Of a stretch of DNA of 21,515 bases, positions 1 through 7,598 are shown in pieces. The notes under the pieces were generated by a model. The model ran no database searches. It was not told the origin of the DNA and saw only the letters and a program-made list of their open reading frames with translations. Position 1 is the first letter of the stretch; each line of letters opens with the position of its first letter. The stretch is from Lachnospiraceae bacterium (lineage in GTDB: Bacteria; Bacillota; Clostridia; Lachnospirales; Lachnospiraceae), in assembly GCA_021153325.1 (NCBI GenBank), contig JAGKTQ010000044.1:1-21515 (forward strand), given 5' to 3'. The position numbers and the translations under genes were made by a program.

Positions 1-373
1 GAAACTGAGTCAGCAGAAAGAGGAGTTAACACAGCAAAAGGAGAAACTGAGTCAGCAGGAAGAGGAGTTAACACAGCAAAAGGAGAAGCTGAGTCAGCAA
101 AAAGAGGAGTTAACGCAGCAAAAGGAGAAGCTGAGTCAGCAGGAAGAAGAGTTAACGCAGCAAAAGGAGAAACTGAGTCAGCAGAAAGAGGAGTTAACAC
201 AGCAAAAGGAGAAGCTGAGTCAGCAGAAAGAGGAGTTAACGCAGCAAAAGGAGAAACTGAGTCAGCAGGAAGAGCAGTTAAACAAGCAGGGAGAACAGTT
301 AAATCAAAAGGATGAGGAAATATCCAAATTGAAAAAGGAACTGGAAAGGCTAAAAAGAGAAAAAGAATCATGA
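1..373 (+). CDS. 3' end of a coiled-coil protein gene (5' end outside window)
   Basis: The open frame begins at base 2 and ends at TGA 371-373. The visible 123 residues are almost only Lys, Glu, Gln, Leu, Ser and Thr, in heptads of the type K-L-S-Q-Q-K-E / E-L-T-Q-Q-K-E, with Leu at the same heptad position throughout. This predicts a long, continuous, highly charged alpha-helical coiled coil. The last ~35 residues are less regular and end in a Lys/Arg/Glu-rich tail. No membrane helix, sorting signal or catalytic motif is visible, so the function cannot be told; the N-terminal domain lies outside the window. No clear terminator follows, and the infC promoter starts 26 bases after the stop. 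Confidence 0.8.
   Translation, partial: KLSQQKEELTQQKEKLSQQEEELTQQKEKLSQQKEELTQQKEKLSQQEEELTQQKEKLSQQKEELTQQKEKLSQQKEELTQQKEKLSQQEEQLNKQGEQLNQKDEEISKLKKELERLKREKES
2..295 (+). repeat. 42-bp in-frame tandem repeat, about seven copies
   Basis: Copies start at 2, 44, 86, 128, 170, 212 and 254; the seventh degenerates in its second half. Each 42-bp unit encodes 14 residues, i.e. two heptads of the coiled coil. Copies differ by only a few bases, such as AAA/AAG, ACA/ACG or AAA/GAA codons, which points to recent expansion by slippage or unequal recombination. Confidence 0.92.
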
Positions 374-399
374 TATCACAAAAATCTAGTTAAAAGTAG

Positions 400-428
400 T
401 TGACAATCAAATCAAAGAGTGGTATTCT
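400..428 (+). promoter_or_regulatory. Sigma-A promoter of the infC operon
   Basis: A perfect -35 TTGACA at 400-405 is followed by 17 bp and a -10 TATTCT at 423-428. Transcription would start near 435, about 200 bases before infC, leaving room for the attenuator leader. Confidence 0.8.
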
Positions 429-434
429 AATAAA

Positions 435-632
435 GCGTGTGTGAGACATATGCGCATGAACAAACAAGCAGAGTATCCACTCTCACCCTATGGCAATCGG
501 GCTTATAGGTGTAAACAGTTCAAAACCAATGGGAATAATTATTTGGTTGAATGTAGGTGGATAGTTATGCTATCCACTTTTTTATTATATAGTACTGGAA
601 AAGTACATGATTTCTTATGGAGGTGCACGGCA
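435..632 (+). promoter_or_regulatory. L20-type attenuator leader of infC-rpmI-rplT
   Basis: The ~200-base untranslated leader lies between a strong promoter and infC and contains a complete intrinsic terminator at 557-583. The heptamer TATCCAC at 474-480 is identical to the 3' arm of that terminator, so it could pair with the terminator's 5' arm GTGGATA and act as antiterminator. Other complementary stretches occur, such as GTGAG near 441 with CTCAC near 482. In Bacillus and relatives this operon is known to be repressed by L20 binding such a leader and causing premature termination. The match here rests on position and structure; no covariance model was run. Confidence 0.7.
557..583 (+). terminator. 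Intrinsic terminator inside the infC leader
   Basis: The arms GTGGATAG (557-564) and CTATCCAC (570-577) pair perfectly around a 5-nt loop and are followed by six T residues (578-583). Its place 50 bases before infC makes it a regulatory attenuator rather than an end-of-operon terminator. Confidence 0.85.
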
Positions 633-1139
633 ATTAGCGATTTAATGATTAACGAACAGATTAGAGACAAGGAAGTACGAGTAGTTGGAGAAGACGGAGA
701 ACAGTTAGGTGTAATGTCTTCTAGAGACGCCATGAAGTTAGCAGAGGAAGCAGGGCTTGATTTAGTAAAGATTGCCCCGACAGCAAAACCTCCTGTTTGT
801 AAAATTGTGGATTATGGTAAATTCAAATATGAACAGACCAGAAAAGAAAAAGAAGCAAAGAAAAAACAGAAAGTAATTGAGATCAAAGAAATTCGTCTTT
901 CACCGAACATTGATACTAATGACTTGAATACAAAGATGAATGCTGCAAGAAAATTTCTTTCCAAAGGAGACAAAGTAAAAGTTACGCTTCGTTTCCGTGG
1001 ACGTGAAATGGCACATATGGCAAACAGCAAACATATTTTAGATGATTTTGCGACAGAACTTGCAGACGTTGCAGTAGTTGAGAAAGCACCAAAAGTTGAA
1101 GGTCGCAGCATGACAATGTTTTTAACTGAAAAGCGTTAG
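633..1139 (+). CDS. infC: Translation initiation factor IF-3, probable AUU start
   Basis: IF-3 binds the 30S subunit, keeps it from joining 50S too early and checks the start codon and initiator tRNA. The 168-residue product has the usual two-domain layout: an N-domain from INEQIRDKEVRVV, a Lys-rich linker near residues 75-90, and a C-domain with IRLSPNID and LRFRGREMAH. An ATG-started frame exists from 441, but it would translate the leader and its terminator. The best Shine-Dalgarno, GGAGGT (619-624), lies 8 nt before ATT 633, and the peptide from there, M-S-D-L-M-INEQIR, aligns with the start of Bacillus-type IF-3. AUU starts are known for infC in E. coli and bacilli and allow IF-3 to repress itself. 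ATG 645 is the alternative start, 20 nt from the SD. First gene of the operon with rpmI and rplT. Confidence 0.93.
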   Translation: MSDLMINEQIRDKEVRVVGEDGEQLGVMSSRDAMKLAEEAGLDLVKIAPTAKPPVCKIVDYGKFKYEQTRKEKEAKKKQKVIEIKEIRLSPNIDTNDLNTKMNAARKFLSKGDKVKVTLRFRGREMAHMANSKHILDDFATELADVAVVEKAPKVEGRSMTMFLTEKR

Positions 1140-1186
1140 TTATACAGTTAAAATAGATAATTAGAGAGATTTAGGAGGAACTTGAT

Positions 1187-1384
1187 ATGCCAAAAATGAA
1201 GACAAGCAGAGCAGCTGCAAAACGTTTTAAAGTAACAGGAACAGGTAAATTAAAAAGAAATAAGGCTTATAAGCGTCATATCTTAACCAAGAAAACAACT
1301 AAGAAGAAGAGAGAACTTAGAAAACCTGTAATGACAGATTCTACAAATGTTAAGAATATGAAGAAGATTTTACCATATTTATAA
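1187..1384 (+). CDS. rpmI: 50S ribosomal protein L35
   Basis: The 65-residue, very basic protein begins MPKMKTSRAAAKRFKVTGTG, the classical L35 N-terminus, and has the usual family length. L35 is a small structural protein of the large subunit. It starts 47 bases after infC with AGGAGG at 1173-1178 and sits in the conserved order infC-rpmI-rplT, so it is cotranscribed and shares the L20 leader control. Confidence 0.97.
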   Translation: MPKMKTSRAAAKRFKVTGTGKLKRNKAYKRHILTKKTTKKKRELRKPVMTDSTNVKNMKKILPYL

Positions 1385-1410
1385 TTGGTTAAGAAGGAGG
1401 AAATGAAACA

Positions 1411-1767
1411 ATGGCAAGAATTAAAGGCGGAATGAACGCAAAAAAGAAACACAATAGAGTATTAAAACTTGCGAAAGGTTACAGAGGAGCAAGATCTAAA
1501 CAGTATAGAGTAGCAAAACAGTCTGTAATGAGAGCTTTAACTTCTTCTTACGCAGGAAGAAAAGAAAGAAAACGTCAGTTCAGACAGTTATGGATTGCTC
1601 GTATCAATGCAGCAGCTAGATTGAACGGATTATCTTATAGCAAATTTATGTATGGTTTAAAATTAGCAGGTGTTGACATGAACAGAAAAATGTTAGCAGA
1701 AATGGCTGTTAATGATGCAGAAGGATTTGCTTCTTTAGCAGAACTTGCAAAATCTAAATTAGCATAA
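1411..1767 (+). CDS. rplT: 50S ribosomal protein L20 (autoregulator of the operon)
   Basis: The 118-residue basic protein begins MARIKGGMNAKKKHNRVLKL and contains YRGARSKQYRVA and RKERKRQFRQLWIARINAA, diagnostic for L20. L20 is needed early in 50S assembly and, in Firmicutes, represses its own operon by acting on the leader RNA. An AAGGAGG site lies 26 bases after rpmI. The intrinsic terminator at 1817-1852 ends the operon. Confidence 0.97.
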   Translation: MARIKGGMNAKKKHNRVLKLAKGYRGARSKQYRVAKQSVMRALTSSYAGRKERKRQFRQLWIARINAAARLNGLSYSKFMYGLKLAGVDMNRKMLAEMAVNDAEGFASLAELAKSKLA

Positions 1768-1816
1768 TTATTGTTCTTTTGGAATAATAAGAGTCTTATT
1801 TAAGAGAGTACAAAAG

Positions 1817-1852
1817 ACAGATGTAAAGTCATTGATTTTACATCTGTTTTTT
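1817..1852 (+). terminator. Intrinsic terminator of the infC operon
   Basis: The 11-bp arms ACAGATGTAAA (1817-1827) and TTTACATCTGT (1837-1847) pair perfectly around a 9-nt loop; the T run continues to 1852. Confidence 0.88.
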
Positions 1853-1904
1853 ATTACAATAATAGCATTGAAATGATGAACAGTATCTTGAAAGAAGGTA
1901 AAAA

Positions 1905-3356
1905 ATGAGCGAAGTATTAAAGAATTTAGAACCACAGGAAGTATTTCACTATTTTGAGGAGATATGCAATATTCCACATGGATCTGGAAATGTGGAAAAG
2001 ATAAGTGATTATCTTGTACAGTTTGCAAAAGAGAGAAATTTGGAATGCTATCAGGATGCATTAAAAAATGTAATTATTATAAAAGAAGCGACAAAAGGAT
2101 ATGAGGCGGAAGAACCAGTCATTATCCAGGGACATATGGATATGGTAGCTGTGAAAAAGCCGGATTATGATATTGATATGAAGACAGACCCATTAAGACT
2201 TGCTATTGATGGGGATAATGTTTATGCAGAGGGAACCAGTCTTGGTGGCGATGACGGAATTGCAGTTGCCTATGCACTGGCTTTGTTAAATGCTGACAAT
2301 ATAGAACATCCTAGATTGGAAGTTGTCATTACAGTAGATGAAGAAGTTGGCATGGATGGTGCGATTGGTATTGATTTGTCCATGTTAAAGGGTCACAGAA
2401 TGTTGAATTTGGATTCGGAAGAAGAGGGTATCTTTTTAACTAGCTGTGCCGGAGGTGCAAGAGTGGATTGCTGTCTGCCGATTCAGAGAGAAACGGTAGA
2501 AGGAACATTATATGAAGTGACTATTGCAGGATTACAAGGTGGTCACTCAGGTTGTGAAATTGATAAAGAACGTGGTAATTCCAATTGCCTTTCAGGCAGA
2601 TTGCTGGCAGCCCTTGGTGATAAGATAGATTACCGTCTGGTTTCCATTAAAGGAGGACTTGCAGACAATGCCATTCCGCGAGAAACAGCAGTAGAGCTTT
2701 TGATATTGCAGGGAGAGGAAGAATTTGAGAAAGAAGTGACTTCCTTTGAAGCAACAGTAAAAAAAGAATTACAGACAAAAGAGCCGGAATTTTATGTTGC
2801 ATTACAAAAGAAAGAGCAGGCAAAGTCTGCTAGAGCGCTTACGAAACAGAGTACCCAAAAGGCAGCAGAGTTGTTGTTCCTACTTCCAAATGGAATACAG
2901 GCAATGAGTCTGGATGTGAAGGGATTAGTAGAGACTTCTTTAAATATGGGAATCGTAAAAATGTCCGATACAGAGTTAGTTCTTGAATTTGCTGTAAGAA
3001 GCTCGATAGAGAGTGCCAAAGAGATGTTAATTCAAAAAGTAGTCATGATGACGGAGATAATTGGAGGGAAAGCCATAGTCAGTGGCACTTATCCGGGATG
3101 GGCATATAGGAAGGATTCCCCACTTCGTGAAAAAATGGTTTCCGTATATGAGAAAATGTATGGAAAAGCACCGGAAATACAAGCTATTCATGCAGGATTA
3201 GAGTGTGGAATCTTAGCAGAAAAGATAGCGGATCTGGACTGTATTTCTTTAGGACCGGACATGAAAAATATTCATACTACGGAAGAAACATTGAGTATTT
3301 CCTCTGTAAAACGAGTATGGGAATTTTGCTTGGAAGTATTGAAACAAAAAGGGTGA
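1905..3356 (+). CDS. pepD: Aminoacyl-histidine dipeptidase (M20 family)
   Basis: This cytoplasmic zinc peptidase cleaves dipeptides, classically Xaa-His such as carnosine. The 483-residue length is normal for the PepD/M20C group. Metal-site motifs are intact: GHMDM with H77 and D79, GGDDG with the bridging D116, DEEVGMDG with E146-E147, and LNLDSEEEG with D170. The lid domain follows from about residue 200 (GLQGGHSGCEID), and a C-terminal AIHAGLECG and HTTEE supply the last ligand region. The start is ATG 1905, with only a modest AAGG upstream. It has its own transcription unit after the L20 terminator and is followed 15 bases later by a permease gene. Exact substrate range cannot be read from sequence. 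Confidence 0.92.
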   Translation: MSEVLKNLEPQEVFHYFEEICNIPHGSGNVEKISDYLVQFAKERNLECYQDALKNVIIIKEATKGYEAEEPVIIQGHMDMVAVKKPDYDIDMKTDPLRLAIDGDNVYAEGTSLGGDDGIAVAYALALLNADNIEHPRLEVVITVDEEVGMDGAIGIDLSMLKGHRMLNLDSEEEGIFLTSCAGGARVDCCLPIQRETVEGTLYEVTIAGLQGGHSGCEIDKERGNSNCLSGRLLAALGDKIDYRLVSIKGGLADNAIPRETAVELLILQGEEEFEKEVTSFEATVKKELQTKEPEFYVALQKKEQAKSARALTKQSTQKAAELLFLLPNGIQAMSLDVKGLVETSLNMGIVKMSDTELVLEFAVRSSIESAKEMLIQKVVMMTEIIGGKAIVSGTYPGWAYRKDSPLREKMVSVYEKMYGKAPEIQAIHAGLECGILAEKIADLDCISLGPDMKNIHTTEETLSISSVKRVWEFCLEVLKQKG

Positions 3357-3371
3357 TAAGGAGGAAATTCT

Positions 3372-4535
3372 ATGAATTTGGATAAGCAAAATATGCGTAA
3401 TATTCGTTCGCTCATCATATTTGCAGCGATCGCATGTCTTTGTGTCATAAATATTAGGGAGGTAGGTTCCGTTATCAGTGCACTTTTTGGGATTTTGGCT
3501 CCTTTTATATGGGGTGGGGCGATTGCTTTTGTACTTAATATGCCTTTGCGTGCATTAGAAAATCATTTATTCAAAAAATGGACTGGAAAATGGGCAGATA
3601 AGTTTAAAAGACCGGTCAGTATTTTGTTATCCTTTGTTTTGGTTATTTTTATCTTAGTTTTTGTTGTTATGACAGTAGTTCCGCAGCTTGGCAAGACTAT
3701 TATGGAAATCGGAAATAAACTACCGGCATTTTTCAATAATGTGCTGTGCAATCTGGAAAAGATGTTTGCGGAAAATCCACAGATCATGGAATATTTAAAT
3801 AGTTTAGAATTGGAAAAATTCGATTGGAAGGGAATTTTAAGTAACGTTGTTACCTTTTTGAAAAGTGGAGTTGGAAGTATGCTGACCTCCACAGTATCCG
3901 TGGCAAGCAGTATTGTTGGTGGTGTATCTAATGTTGTGATAGCTTTTATTTTTTCCTTTTATGTGTTGGCACAAAAGGAAAAACTGGCAGGTCAGGGAGA
4001 CCGTATTTTAAAGGCATATTGCACTGAAAAGGTTTACATAAAAGTACGTAGAGTTCTGAGCCTGTTAAGTACTAATTTTAACAGTTTTATATCAGGACAG
4101 TGTATAGAGGCAGTCATTCTTGGTCTGATGTTTGTGGTTGTGCTTACGCTATTCCGTATTCCGTATGTTTTGTTGATCGGTGTGCTGATCGCATTTACGG
4201 CATTGATTCCTATTGTGGGAGCTTTTATCGGATGTGTTGTGGGAGCATTTTTGATCTTGGTAGAAAGTCCGTTGGAGGCATTGGTTTTTATCATTATCTT
4301 TTTGATCTTACAGCAGGTAGAGGGAAATCTTATATATCCGCATGTAGTAGGCGGTTCTGTAGGTTTACCTTCCATTTGGATCTTAGTGGCAGTATCTGTA
4401 GGTGGCAGCTTAATGGGAATTTTGGGAATGCTTTTATTTATTCCGATTTTTTCTACGGTATATACACTTTTGAAAGATGATGTGAATGCAAGAAATGAGA
4501 AAAAGCAGCTGAATAATAACAAAAGCAGCAGCTGA
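3372..4535 (+). CDS. AI-2E family permease
   Basis: The 387-residue integral membrane protein has the typical layout of the AI-2E/TqsA/PerM/YdiK family: two or three N-terminal helices, a soluble amphipathic stretch around residues 110-165, and a C-terminal bundle with the conserved run ALIPIVGAFIGCVVGAFLIL and the later QQVEGNLIYPHVVGGSVGLP. Members export small molecules or act as ion antiporters; the substrate here is unknown. GGAGG at 3360-3364 lies well placed before ATG 3372, 15 bases after pepD stops, so the two are probably cotranscribed. Confidence 0.88.
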   Translation: MNLDKQNMRNIRSLIIFAAIACLCVINIREVGSVISALFGILAPFIWGGAIAFVLNMPLRALENHLFKKWTGKWADKFKRPVSILLSFVLVIFILVFVVMTVVPQLGKTIMEIGNKLPAFFNNVLCNLEKMFAENPQIMEYLNSLELEKFDWKGILSNVVTFLKSGVGSMLTSTVSVASSIVGGVSNVVIAFIFSFYVLAQKEKLAGQGDRILKAYCTEKVYIKVRRVLSLLSTNFNSFISGQCIEAVILGLMFVVVLTLFRIPYVLLIGVLIAFTALIPIVGAFIGCVVGAFLILVESPLEALVFIIIFLILQQVEGNLIYPHVVGGSVGLPSIWILVAVSVGGSLMGILGMLLFIPIFSTVYTLLKDDVNARNEKKQLNNNKSSS

Positions 4536-4633
4536 TATACATTTTACTTAAGTTTTACTTGGTTGTGGTAGAAGACTTTACGTTTCTTTTTTTATAATAC
4601 TTTTGCATGAGTTATTAACAAAAGAAGGAGATT

Positions 4634-6286
4634 ATGAAAATGAAGAAAAGACTCGTATCGGTTTTGCTTGCATGCACATTAGTAGCATCTTTGATCACAG
4701 GATGCGGTAGTAGTGATGTACAGGCAAAAGAAAGTACAACAACAGAAAGTGCTGCCACAGAAGAAAATGTTGCAACAGAAAATGCTGCAGAAACAGTAGC
4801 AGAGGAACAGGTATCTGCACCGAAATATATTTTCTTGTTCATCGGTGACGGAATGAGCTATCCACAGATTCAGTTGACAAATTATTATTTAAATGCAACT
4901 GCAGAAAATAATGGTGGAACTGTTACGGTAGAAGGTGAAGAAAAAGAAATTTTAAAGAGTGAAAATTCTCTTACTATGATGAATTTCCCAGTTGCAGGAA
5001 GTGCACAGACTTATGATTCCACATCTTTTGCACCGGATTCAGCATCCACAGCTACTTCTATTGCAACAGGTAACAAAACATGGAGCGGAAGTATTAACGT
5101 AAGTGAAGATTTCAGTCAGGAATATGAAACAATTGCAGAAAAATTAAAAGAACAGAAAGACTACAAGATTGGTATTATTTCATCTGTAAATATCAACCAT
5201 GCAACTCCAGCTGCTTTTTATGCACATCAGGCATCCAGAAACAGCTATTATGAAATCGGTCTGGAAATGATCGAAAGTGATTTTGATTACTTTGCAGGTG
5301 GTGCTCTCAAACAGACAACTGGTGCAAATAAAGATCAGACAGATTTGTATGAATTGGCAGAAGAAGCAGGTTATACAGTAGTAAAAACACAGGCAGAAGC
5401 AGAAAGCTTAACTGCAGACACAGGAAAAGCAATTGTAATTGATGAACATTTAGCTGATGGCGATGCAATGTCCTATGAATTAGACAGACAGGAAGGTGAA
5501 TGGGGACTTGCAGATTATGTGGATCAGGCTATCGAACTTTTAGACAATGAAAACGGCTTCTTTATGATGGTCGAAGGCGGTAAGATTGACTGGGCATGTC
5601 ATGCAAATGATGCAGCAAGTACTATCACAGATACAGTTGCTTTAGACAATGCTGTTGCAAGAGCAGTAGAATTTTACAATGAGCATCCAGATGAAACATT
5701 GATCATCGTAACCGGTGACCATGAAACAGGTGGTCTGACAATTGGTTTTGCTGGAACAGATTATGATACTTTCTTAAAGAATTTTGATAATCAGAAGATT
5801 TCTTATGCAAAATATGACTCTGATTATGTAGCAGCATATAAAGAAAACAATACAGATTTTGACACTGTTATGGCGGATATAACAGAATTATTTGGTCTTA
5901 CAGCTCCAACTACTGAATCAGCAGAAAGTACTTCTCAGAAAGACAATGCTGACAGCCATCCAGAATCAGAGGATGACGGAACTTTAGCAATGACAGAATA
6001 TGAATACGAATTGTTAAAGGAAGCTTATGAGACAACTATGTCACGTACAGGAGAAGAAAGCGAATTTGGTCAGGAAGAATATGTAAAATATGGCAGCTAC
6101 GAACCACTTACAGTAACAATTACTCATATTCTTAACAATAAGAGTGGTATCAACTTTGGTTCTTATGCACATACAGGTCTTCCTGTAGAAGTACTTACTA
6201 TGGGTGCAGGCGCAGAAGAGTTTGAAGGTTACTATGACAACACAGATATTTACAATAAGCTTGCAGCGCTTACAGGTGTGAACTAG
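4634..6286 (+). CDS. Lipoprotein alkaline phosphatase
   Basis: The product is a phosphomonoesterase anchored outside the cell membrane. A signal peptide with lipobox LITGC puts the lipidated Cys at residue 24, followed by a Thr/Glu/Ala-rich spacer to ~60. The alkaline phosphatase fold follows: FIGDGMS (metal ligand D72), DSASTATS with nucleophile S136, the His-rich HATPAAFYAHQ (189-199), EGGKIDWACH (E314, D319, H323), GDHETGG (D362, H363), and a C-terminal AHTG giving the last His. An acidic insert of about 50 residues (425-475) separates the last two motifs. Two in-frame ATGs are possible, 4634 and 4640; AAGGAG at 4624-4629 is closer than usual to the first. No Pho-box was identified. The YibE/F gene follows 44 bases later. 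Confidence 0.92.
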   Translation: MKMKKRLVSVLLACTLVASLITGCGSSDVQAKESTTTESAATEENVATENAAETVAEEQVSAPKYIFLFIGDGMSYPQIQLTNYYLNATAENNGGTVTVEGEEKEILKSENSLTMMNFPVAGSAQTYDSTSFAPDSASTATSIATGNKTWSGSINVSEDFSQEYETIAEKLKEQKDYKIGIISSVNINHATPAAFYAHQASRNSYYEIGLEMIESDFDYFAGGALKQTTGANKDQTDLYELAEEAGYTVVKTQAEAESLTADTGKAIVIDEHLADGDAMSYELDRQEGEWGLADYVDQAIELLDNENGFFMMVEGGKIDWACHANDAASTITDTVALDNAVARAVEFYNEHPDETLIIVTGDHETGGLTIGFAGTDYDTFLKNFDNQKISYAKYDSDYVAAYKENNTDFDTVMADITELFGLTAPTTESAESTSQKDNADSHPESEDDGTLAMTEYEYELLKEAYETTMSRTGEESEFGQEEYVKYGSYEPLTVTITHILNNKSGINFGSYAHTGLPVEVLTMGAGAEEFEGYYDNTDIYNKLAALTGVN

Positions 6287-6330
6287 GAATCCATATAATA
6301 GAATTTACAATATTCAGAGAGGAAAGTTAC

Positions 6331-7497
6331 ATGGAAGAACGGGAAAAAATGCTTTTTGCAAAGCAGAAAAATTTCCTACTGACTCTGATTAGTGGTATTC
6401 TTTTAATCGGCATCCTCGCAGTCGTTCCAACCGGCTACGAGGATGCTGTTATATATCAGGGAACAGAGCGCGCAGTAGGCAAAGTAGTAGAGGTAAATAA
6501 TTCTGCAATTATTACATCAGGACTGATTCAATCTGGTGAGCAGACTTGTATATTATTGATCGAAGACGGGATTTTTAAAGGAAAAGAAATAGAGGGAGTC
6601 AATTTTTTAAGTGGCTCCTTGGAAAAGGATAAAGTATTTGAAGTAGGTGATCGGGCACTTGTCACGATAAGCCATGAAGGCGATGCTGTGAAATCGGCAG
6701 TTATTTCCGACCATTATAGATTAGATAAAGAGTTTTTATTACTTGCAATTTTTGCACTCCTGTTAATTGCATTTGCAGGCAAGAATGGATTGCAGGCGAT
6801 CTTATCTTTTATTATTACAGTACTTGCTATTTGGAAAATTTTAGTGCCGTGCTATTTGAAGGGATATTCTCCAATATGGATAGGCATTCTGATCACGGTA
6901 GCACTTACGGCTATGATCATTTTCTTTGTTTATGGTGTAGATAAGAGGACACTGGTAGGTGTTTTAGGGTCTTTGCTGGGTGTTCTTACAACATGTATTT
7001 TAGGAATATTATTTACCGATCTATTTCATATACATGGAGCAATCATGTCCAATGCGGAATCGCTTTTGTACAGCGGATATGAACATTTGGATCTGACATC
7101 CATTTACATGAGCAGTATTTTTATTGGTGCCAGTGGTGCTATGATGGATCTGGCAGTGGATATTACGTCTGCAGTGTATGAAGTGGTACAGAAAAAAACG
7201 GATATCAGTAGAAGAGAAGCAGCAAAATCAGGCATGAATGTAGGGCGTGCTGCCATGGGAACGATGACGACTACATTGCTTTTGGCTTATTCGGGTGGTT
7301 ATGTTACGTTGCTGATGGTGTTCATGGCACAGGGAACACCTGTTGATCATATATTGAATTACAAATATGTGGCGGCAGAAGTATTGGATACTATTGTAGG
7401 AAGTTTTGGGCTTGTGACGGTAGCACCATTTACGGCAGTGGTAGCTGGATTGTTGCTTACAAACAACCCGAAGAAACGGAAGGAACAGTTTGTGTAA
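6331..7497 (+). CDS. YibE/F family membrane protein
   Basis: The 388-residue protein has one N-terminal helix (residues ~12-32), an extracytoplasmic beta-rich part (~40-130, with ICSG-like ligand loops not recognisable), and then seven or so membrane helices from ~135 to 380. The run ESLLYSGYEHLDLTSIYMSSIFIGASGAMMDLAVDITSA and GMNVGRAAMGTMTTTLLLAYSGG is typical of the YibE/F family. No biochemical role is firmly known. It follows the phosphatase gene with GAGAGGAAAG at 6317-6326 and no terminator between, so cotranscription is likely. An internal ATG at 6349 is a second possible start. Confidence 0.85.
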   Translation: MEEREKMLFAKQKNFLLTLISGILLIGILAVVPTGYEDAVIYQGTERAVGKVVEVNNSAIITSGLIQSGEQTCILLIEDGIFKGKEIEGVNFLSGSLEKDKVFEVGDRALVTISHEGDAVKSAVISDHYRLDKEFLLLAIFALLLIAFAGKNGLQAILSFIITVLAIWKILVPCYLKGYSPIWIGILITVALTAMIIFFVYGVDKRTLVGVLGSLLGVLTTCILGILFTDLFHIHGAIMSNAESLLYSGYEHLDLTSIYMSSIFIGASGAMMDLAVDITSAVYEVVQKKTDISRREAAKSGMNVGRAAMGTMTTTLLLAYSGGYVTLLMVFMAQGTPVDHILNYKYVAAEVLDTIVGSFGLVTVAPFTAVVAGLLLTNNPKKRKEQFV

Positions 7498-7530
7498 GAG
7501 AAAGAATCTGTTTAAGAAAGGTATGTCTGA

Positions 7531-7559
7531 TTGACATTATACTGCGATAGAAATAAAAT
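7531..7559 (+). promoter_or_regulatory. Promoter of the glycerol-1-phosphate dehydrogenase-like gene
   Basis: TTGACA (7531-7536), a 17-bp spacer and TAAAAT (7554-7559) make a good sigma-A promoter 40 bases before the start codon. It separates this gene from the upstream YibE/F unit. Confidence 0.7.
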
Positions 7560-7598
7560 AGAGACACAGGAAAAGCGTGTATAGGAGAGTAGTATAAA

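Noticed and set aside
1..300. CRISPR array or iterons in the repeated 5' region
   Set aside because: Repeats are contiguous without spacers and keep one open frame with heptad pattern; they are coding.
441..632. In-frame N-terminal extension of IF-3 from ATG 441
   Set aside because: It would translate the leader with its terminator hairpin, has no ribosome binding site, and does not resemble IF-3.
4576..4598. Promoter with TATAAT at 4593 before the phosphatase gene
   Set aside because: No acceptable -35 lies at 16-18 bp; a promoter may exist here but cannot be supported.
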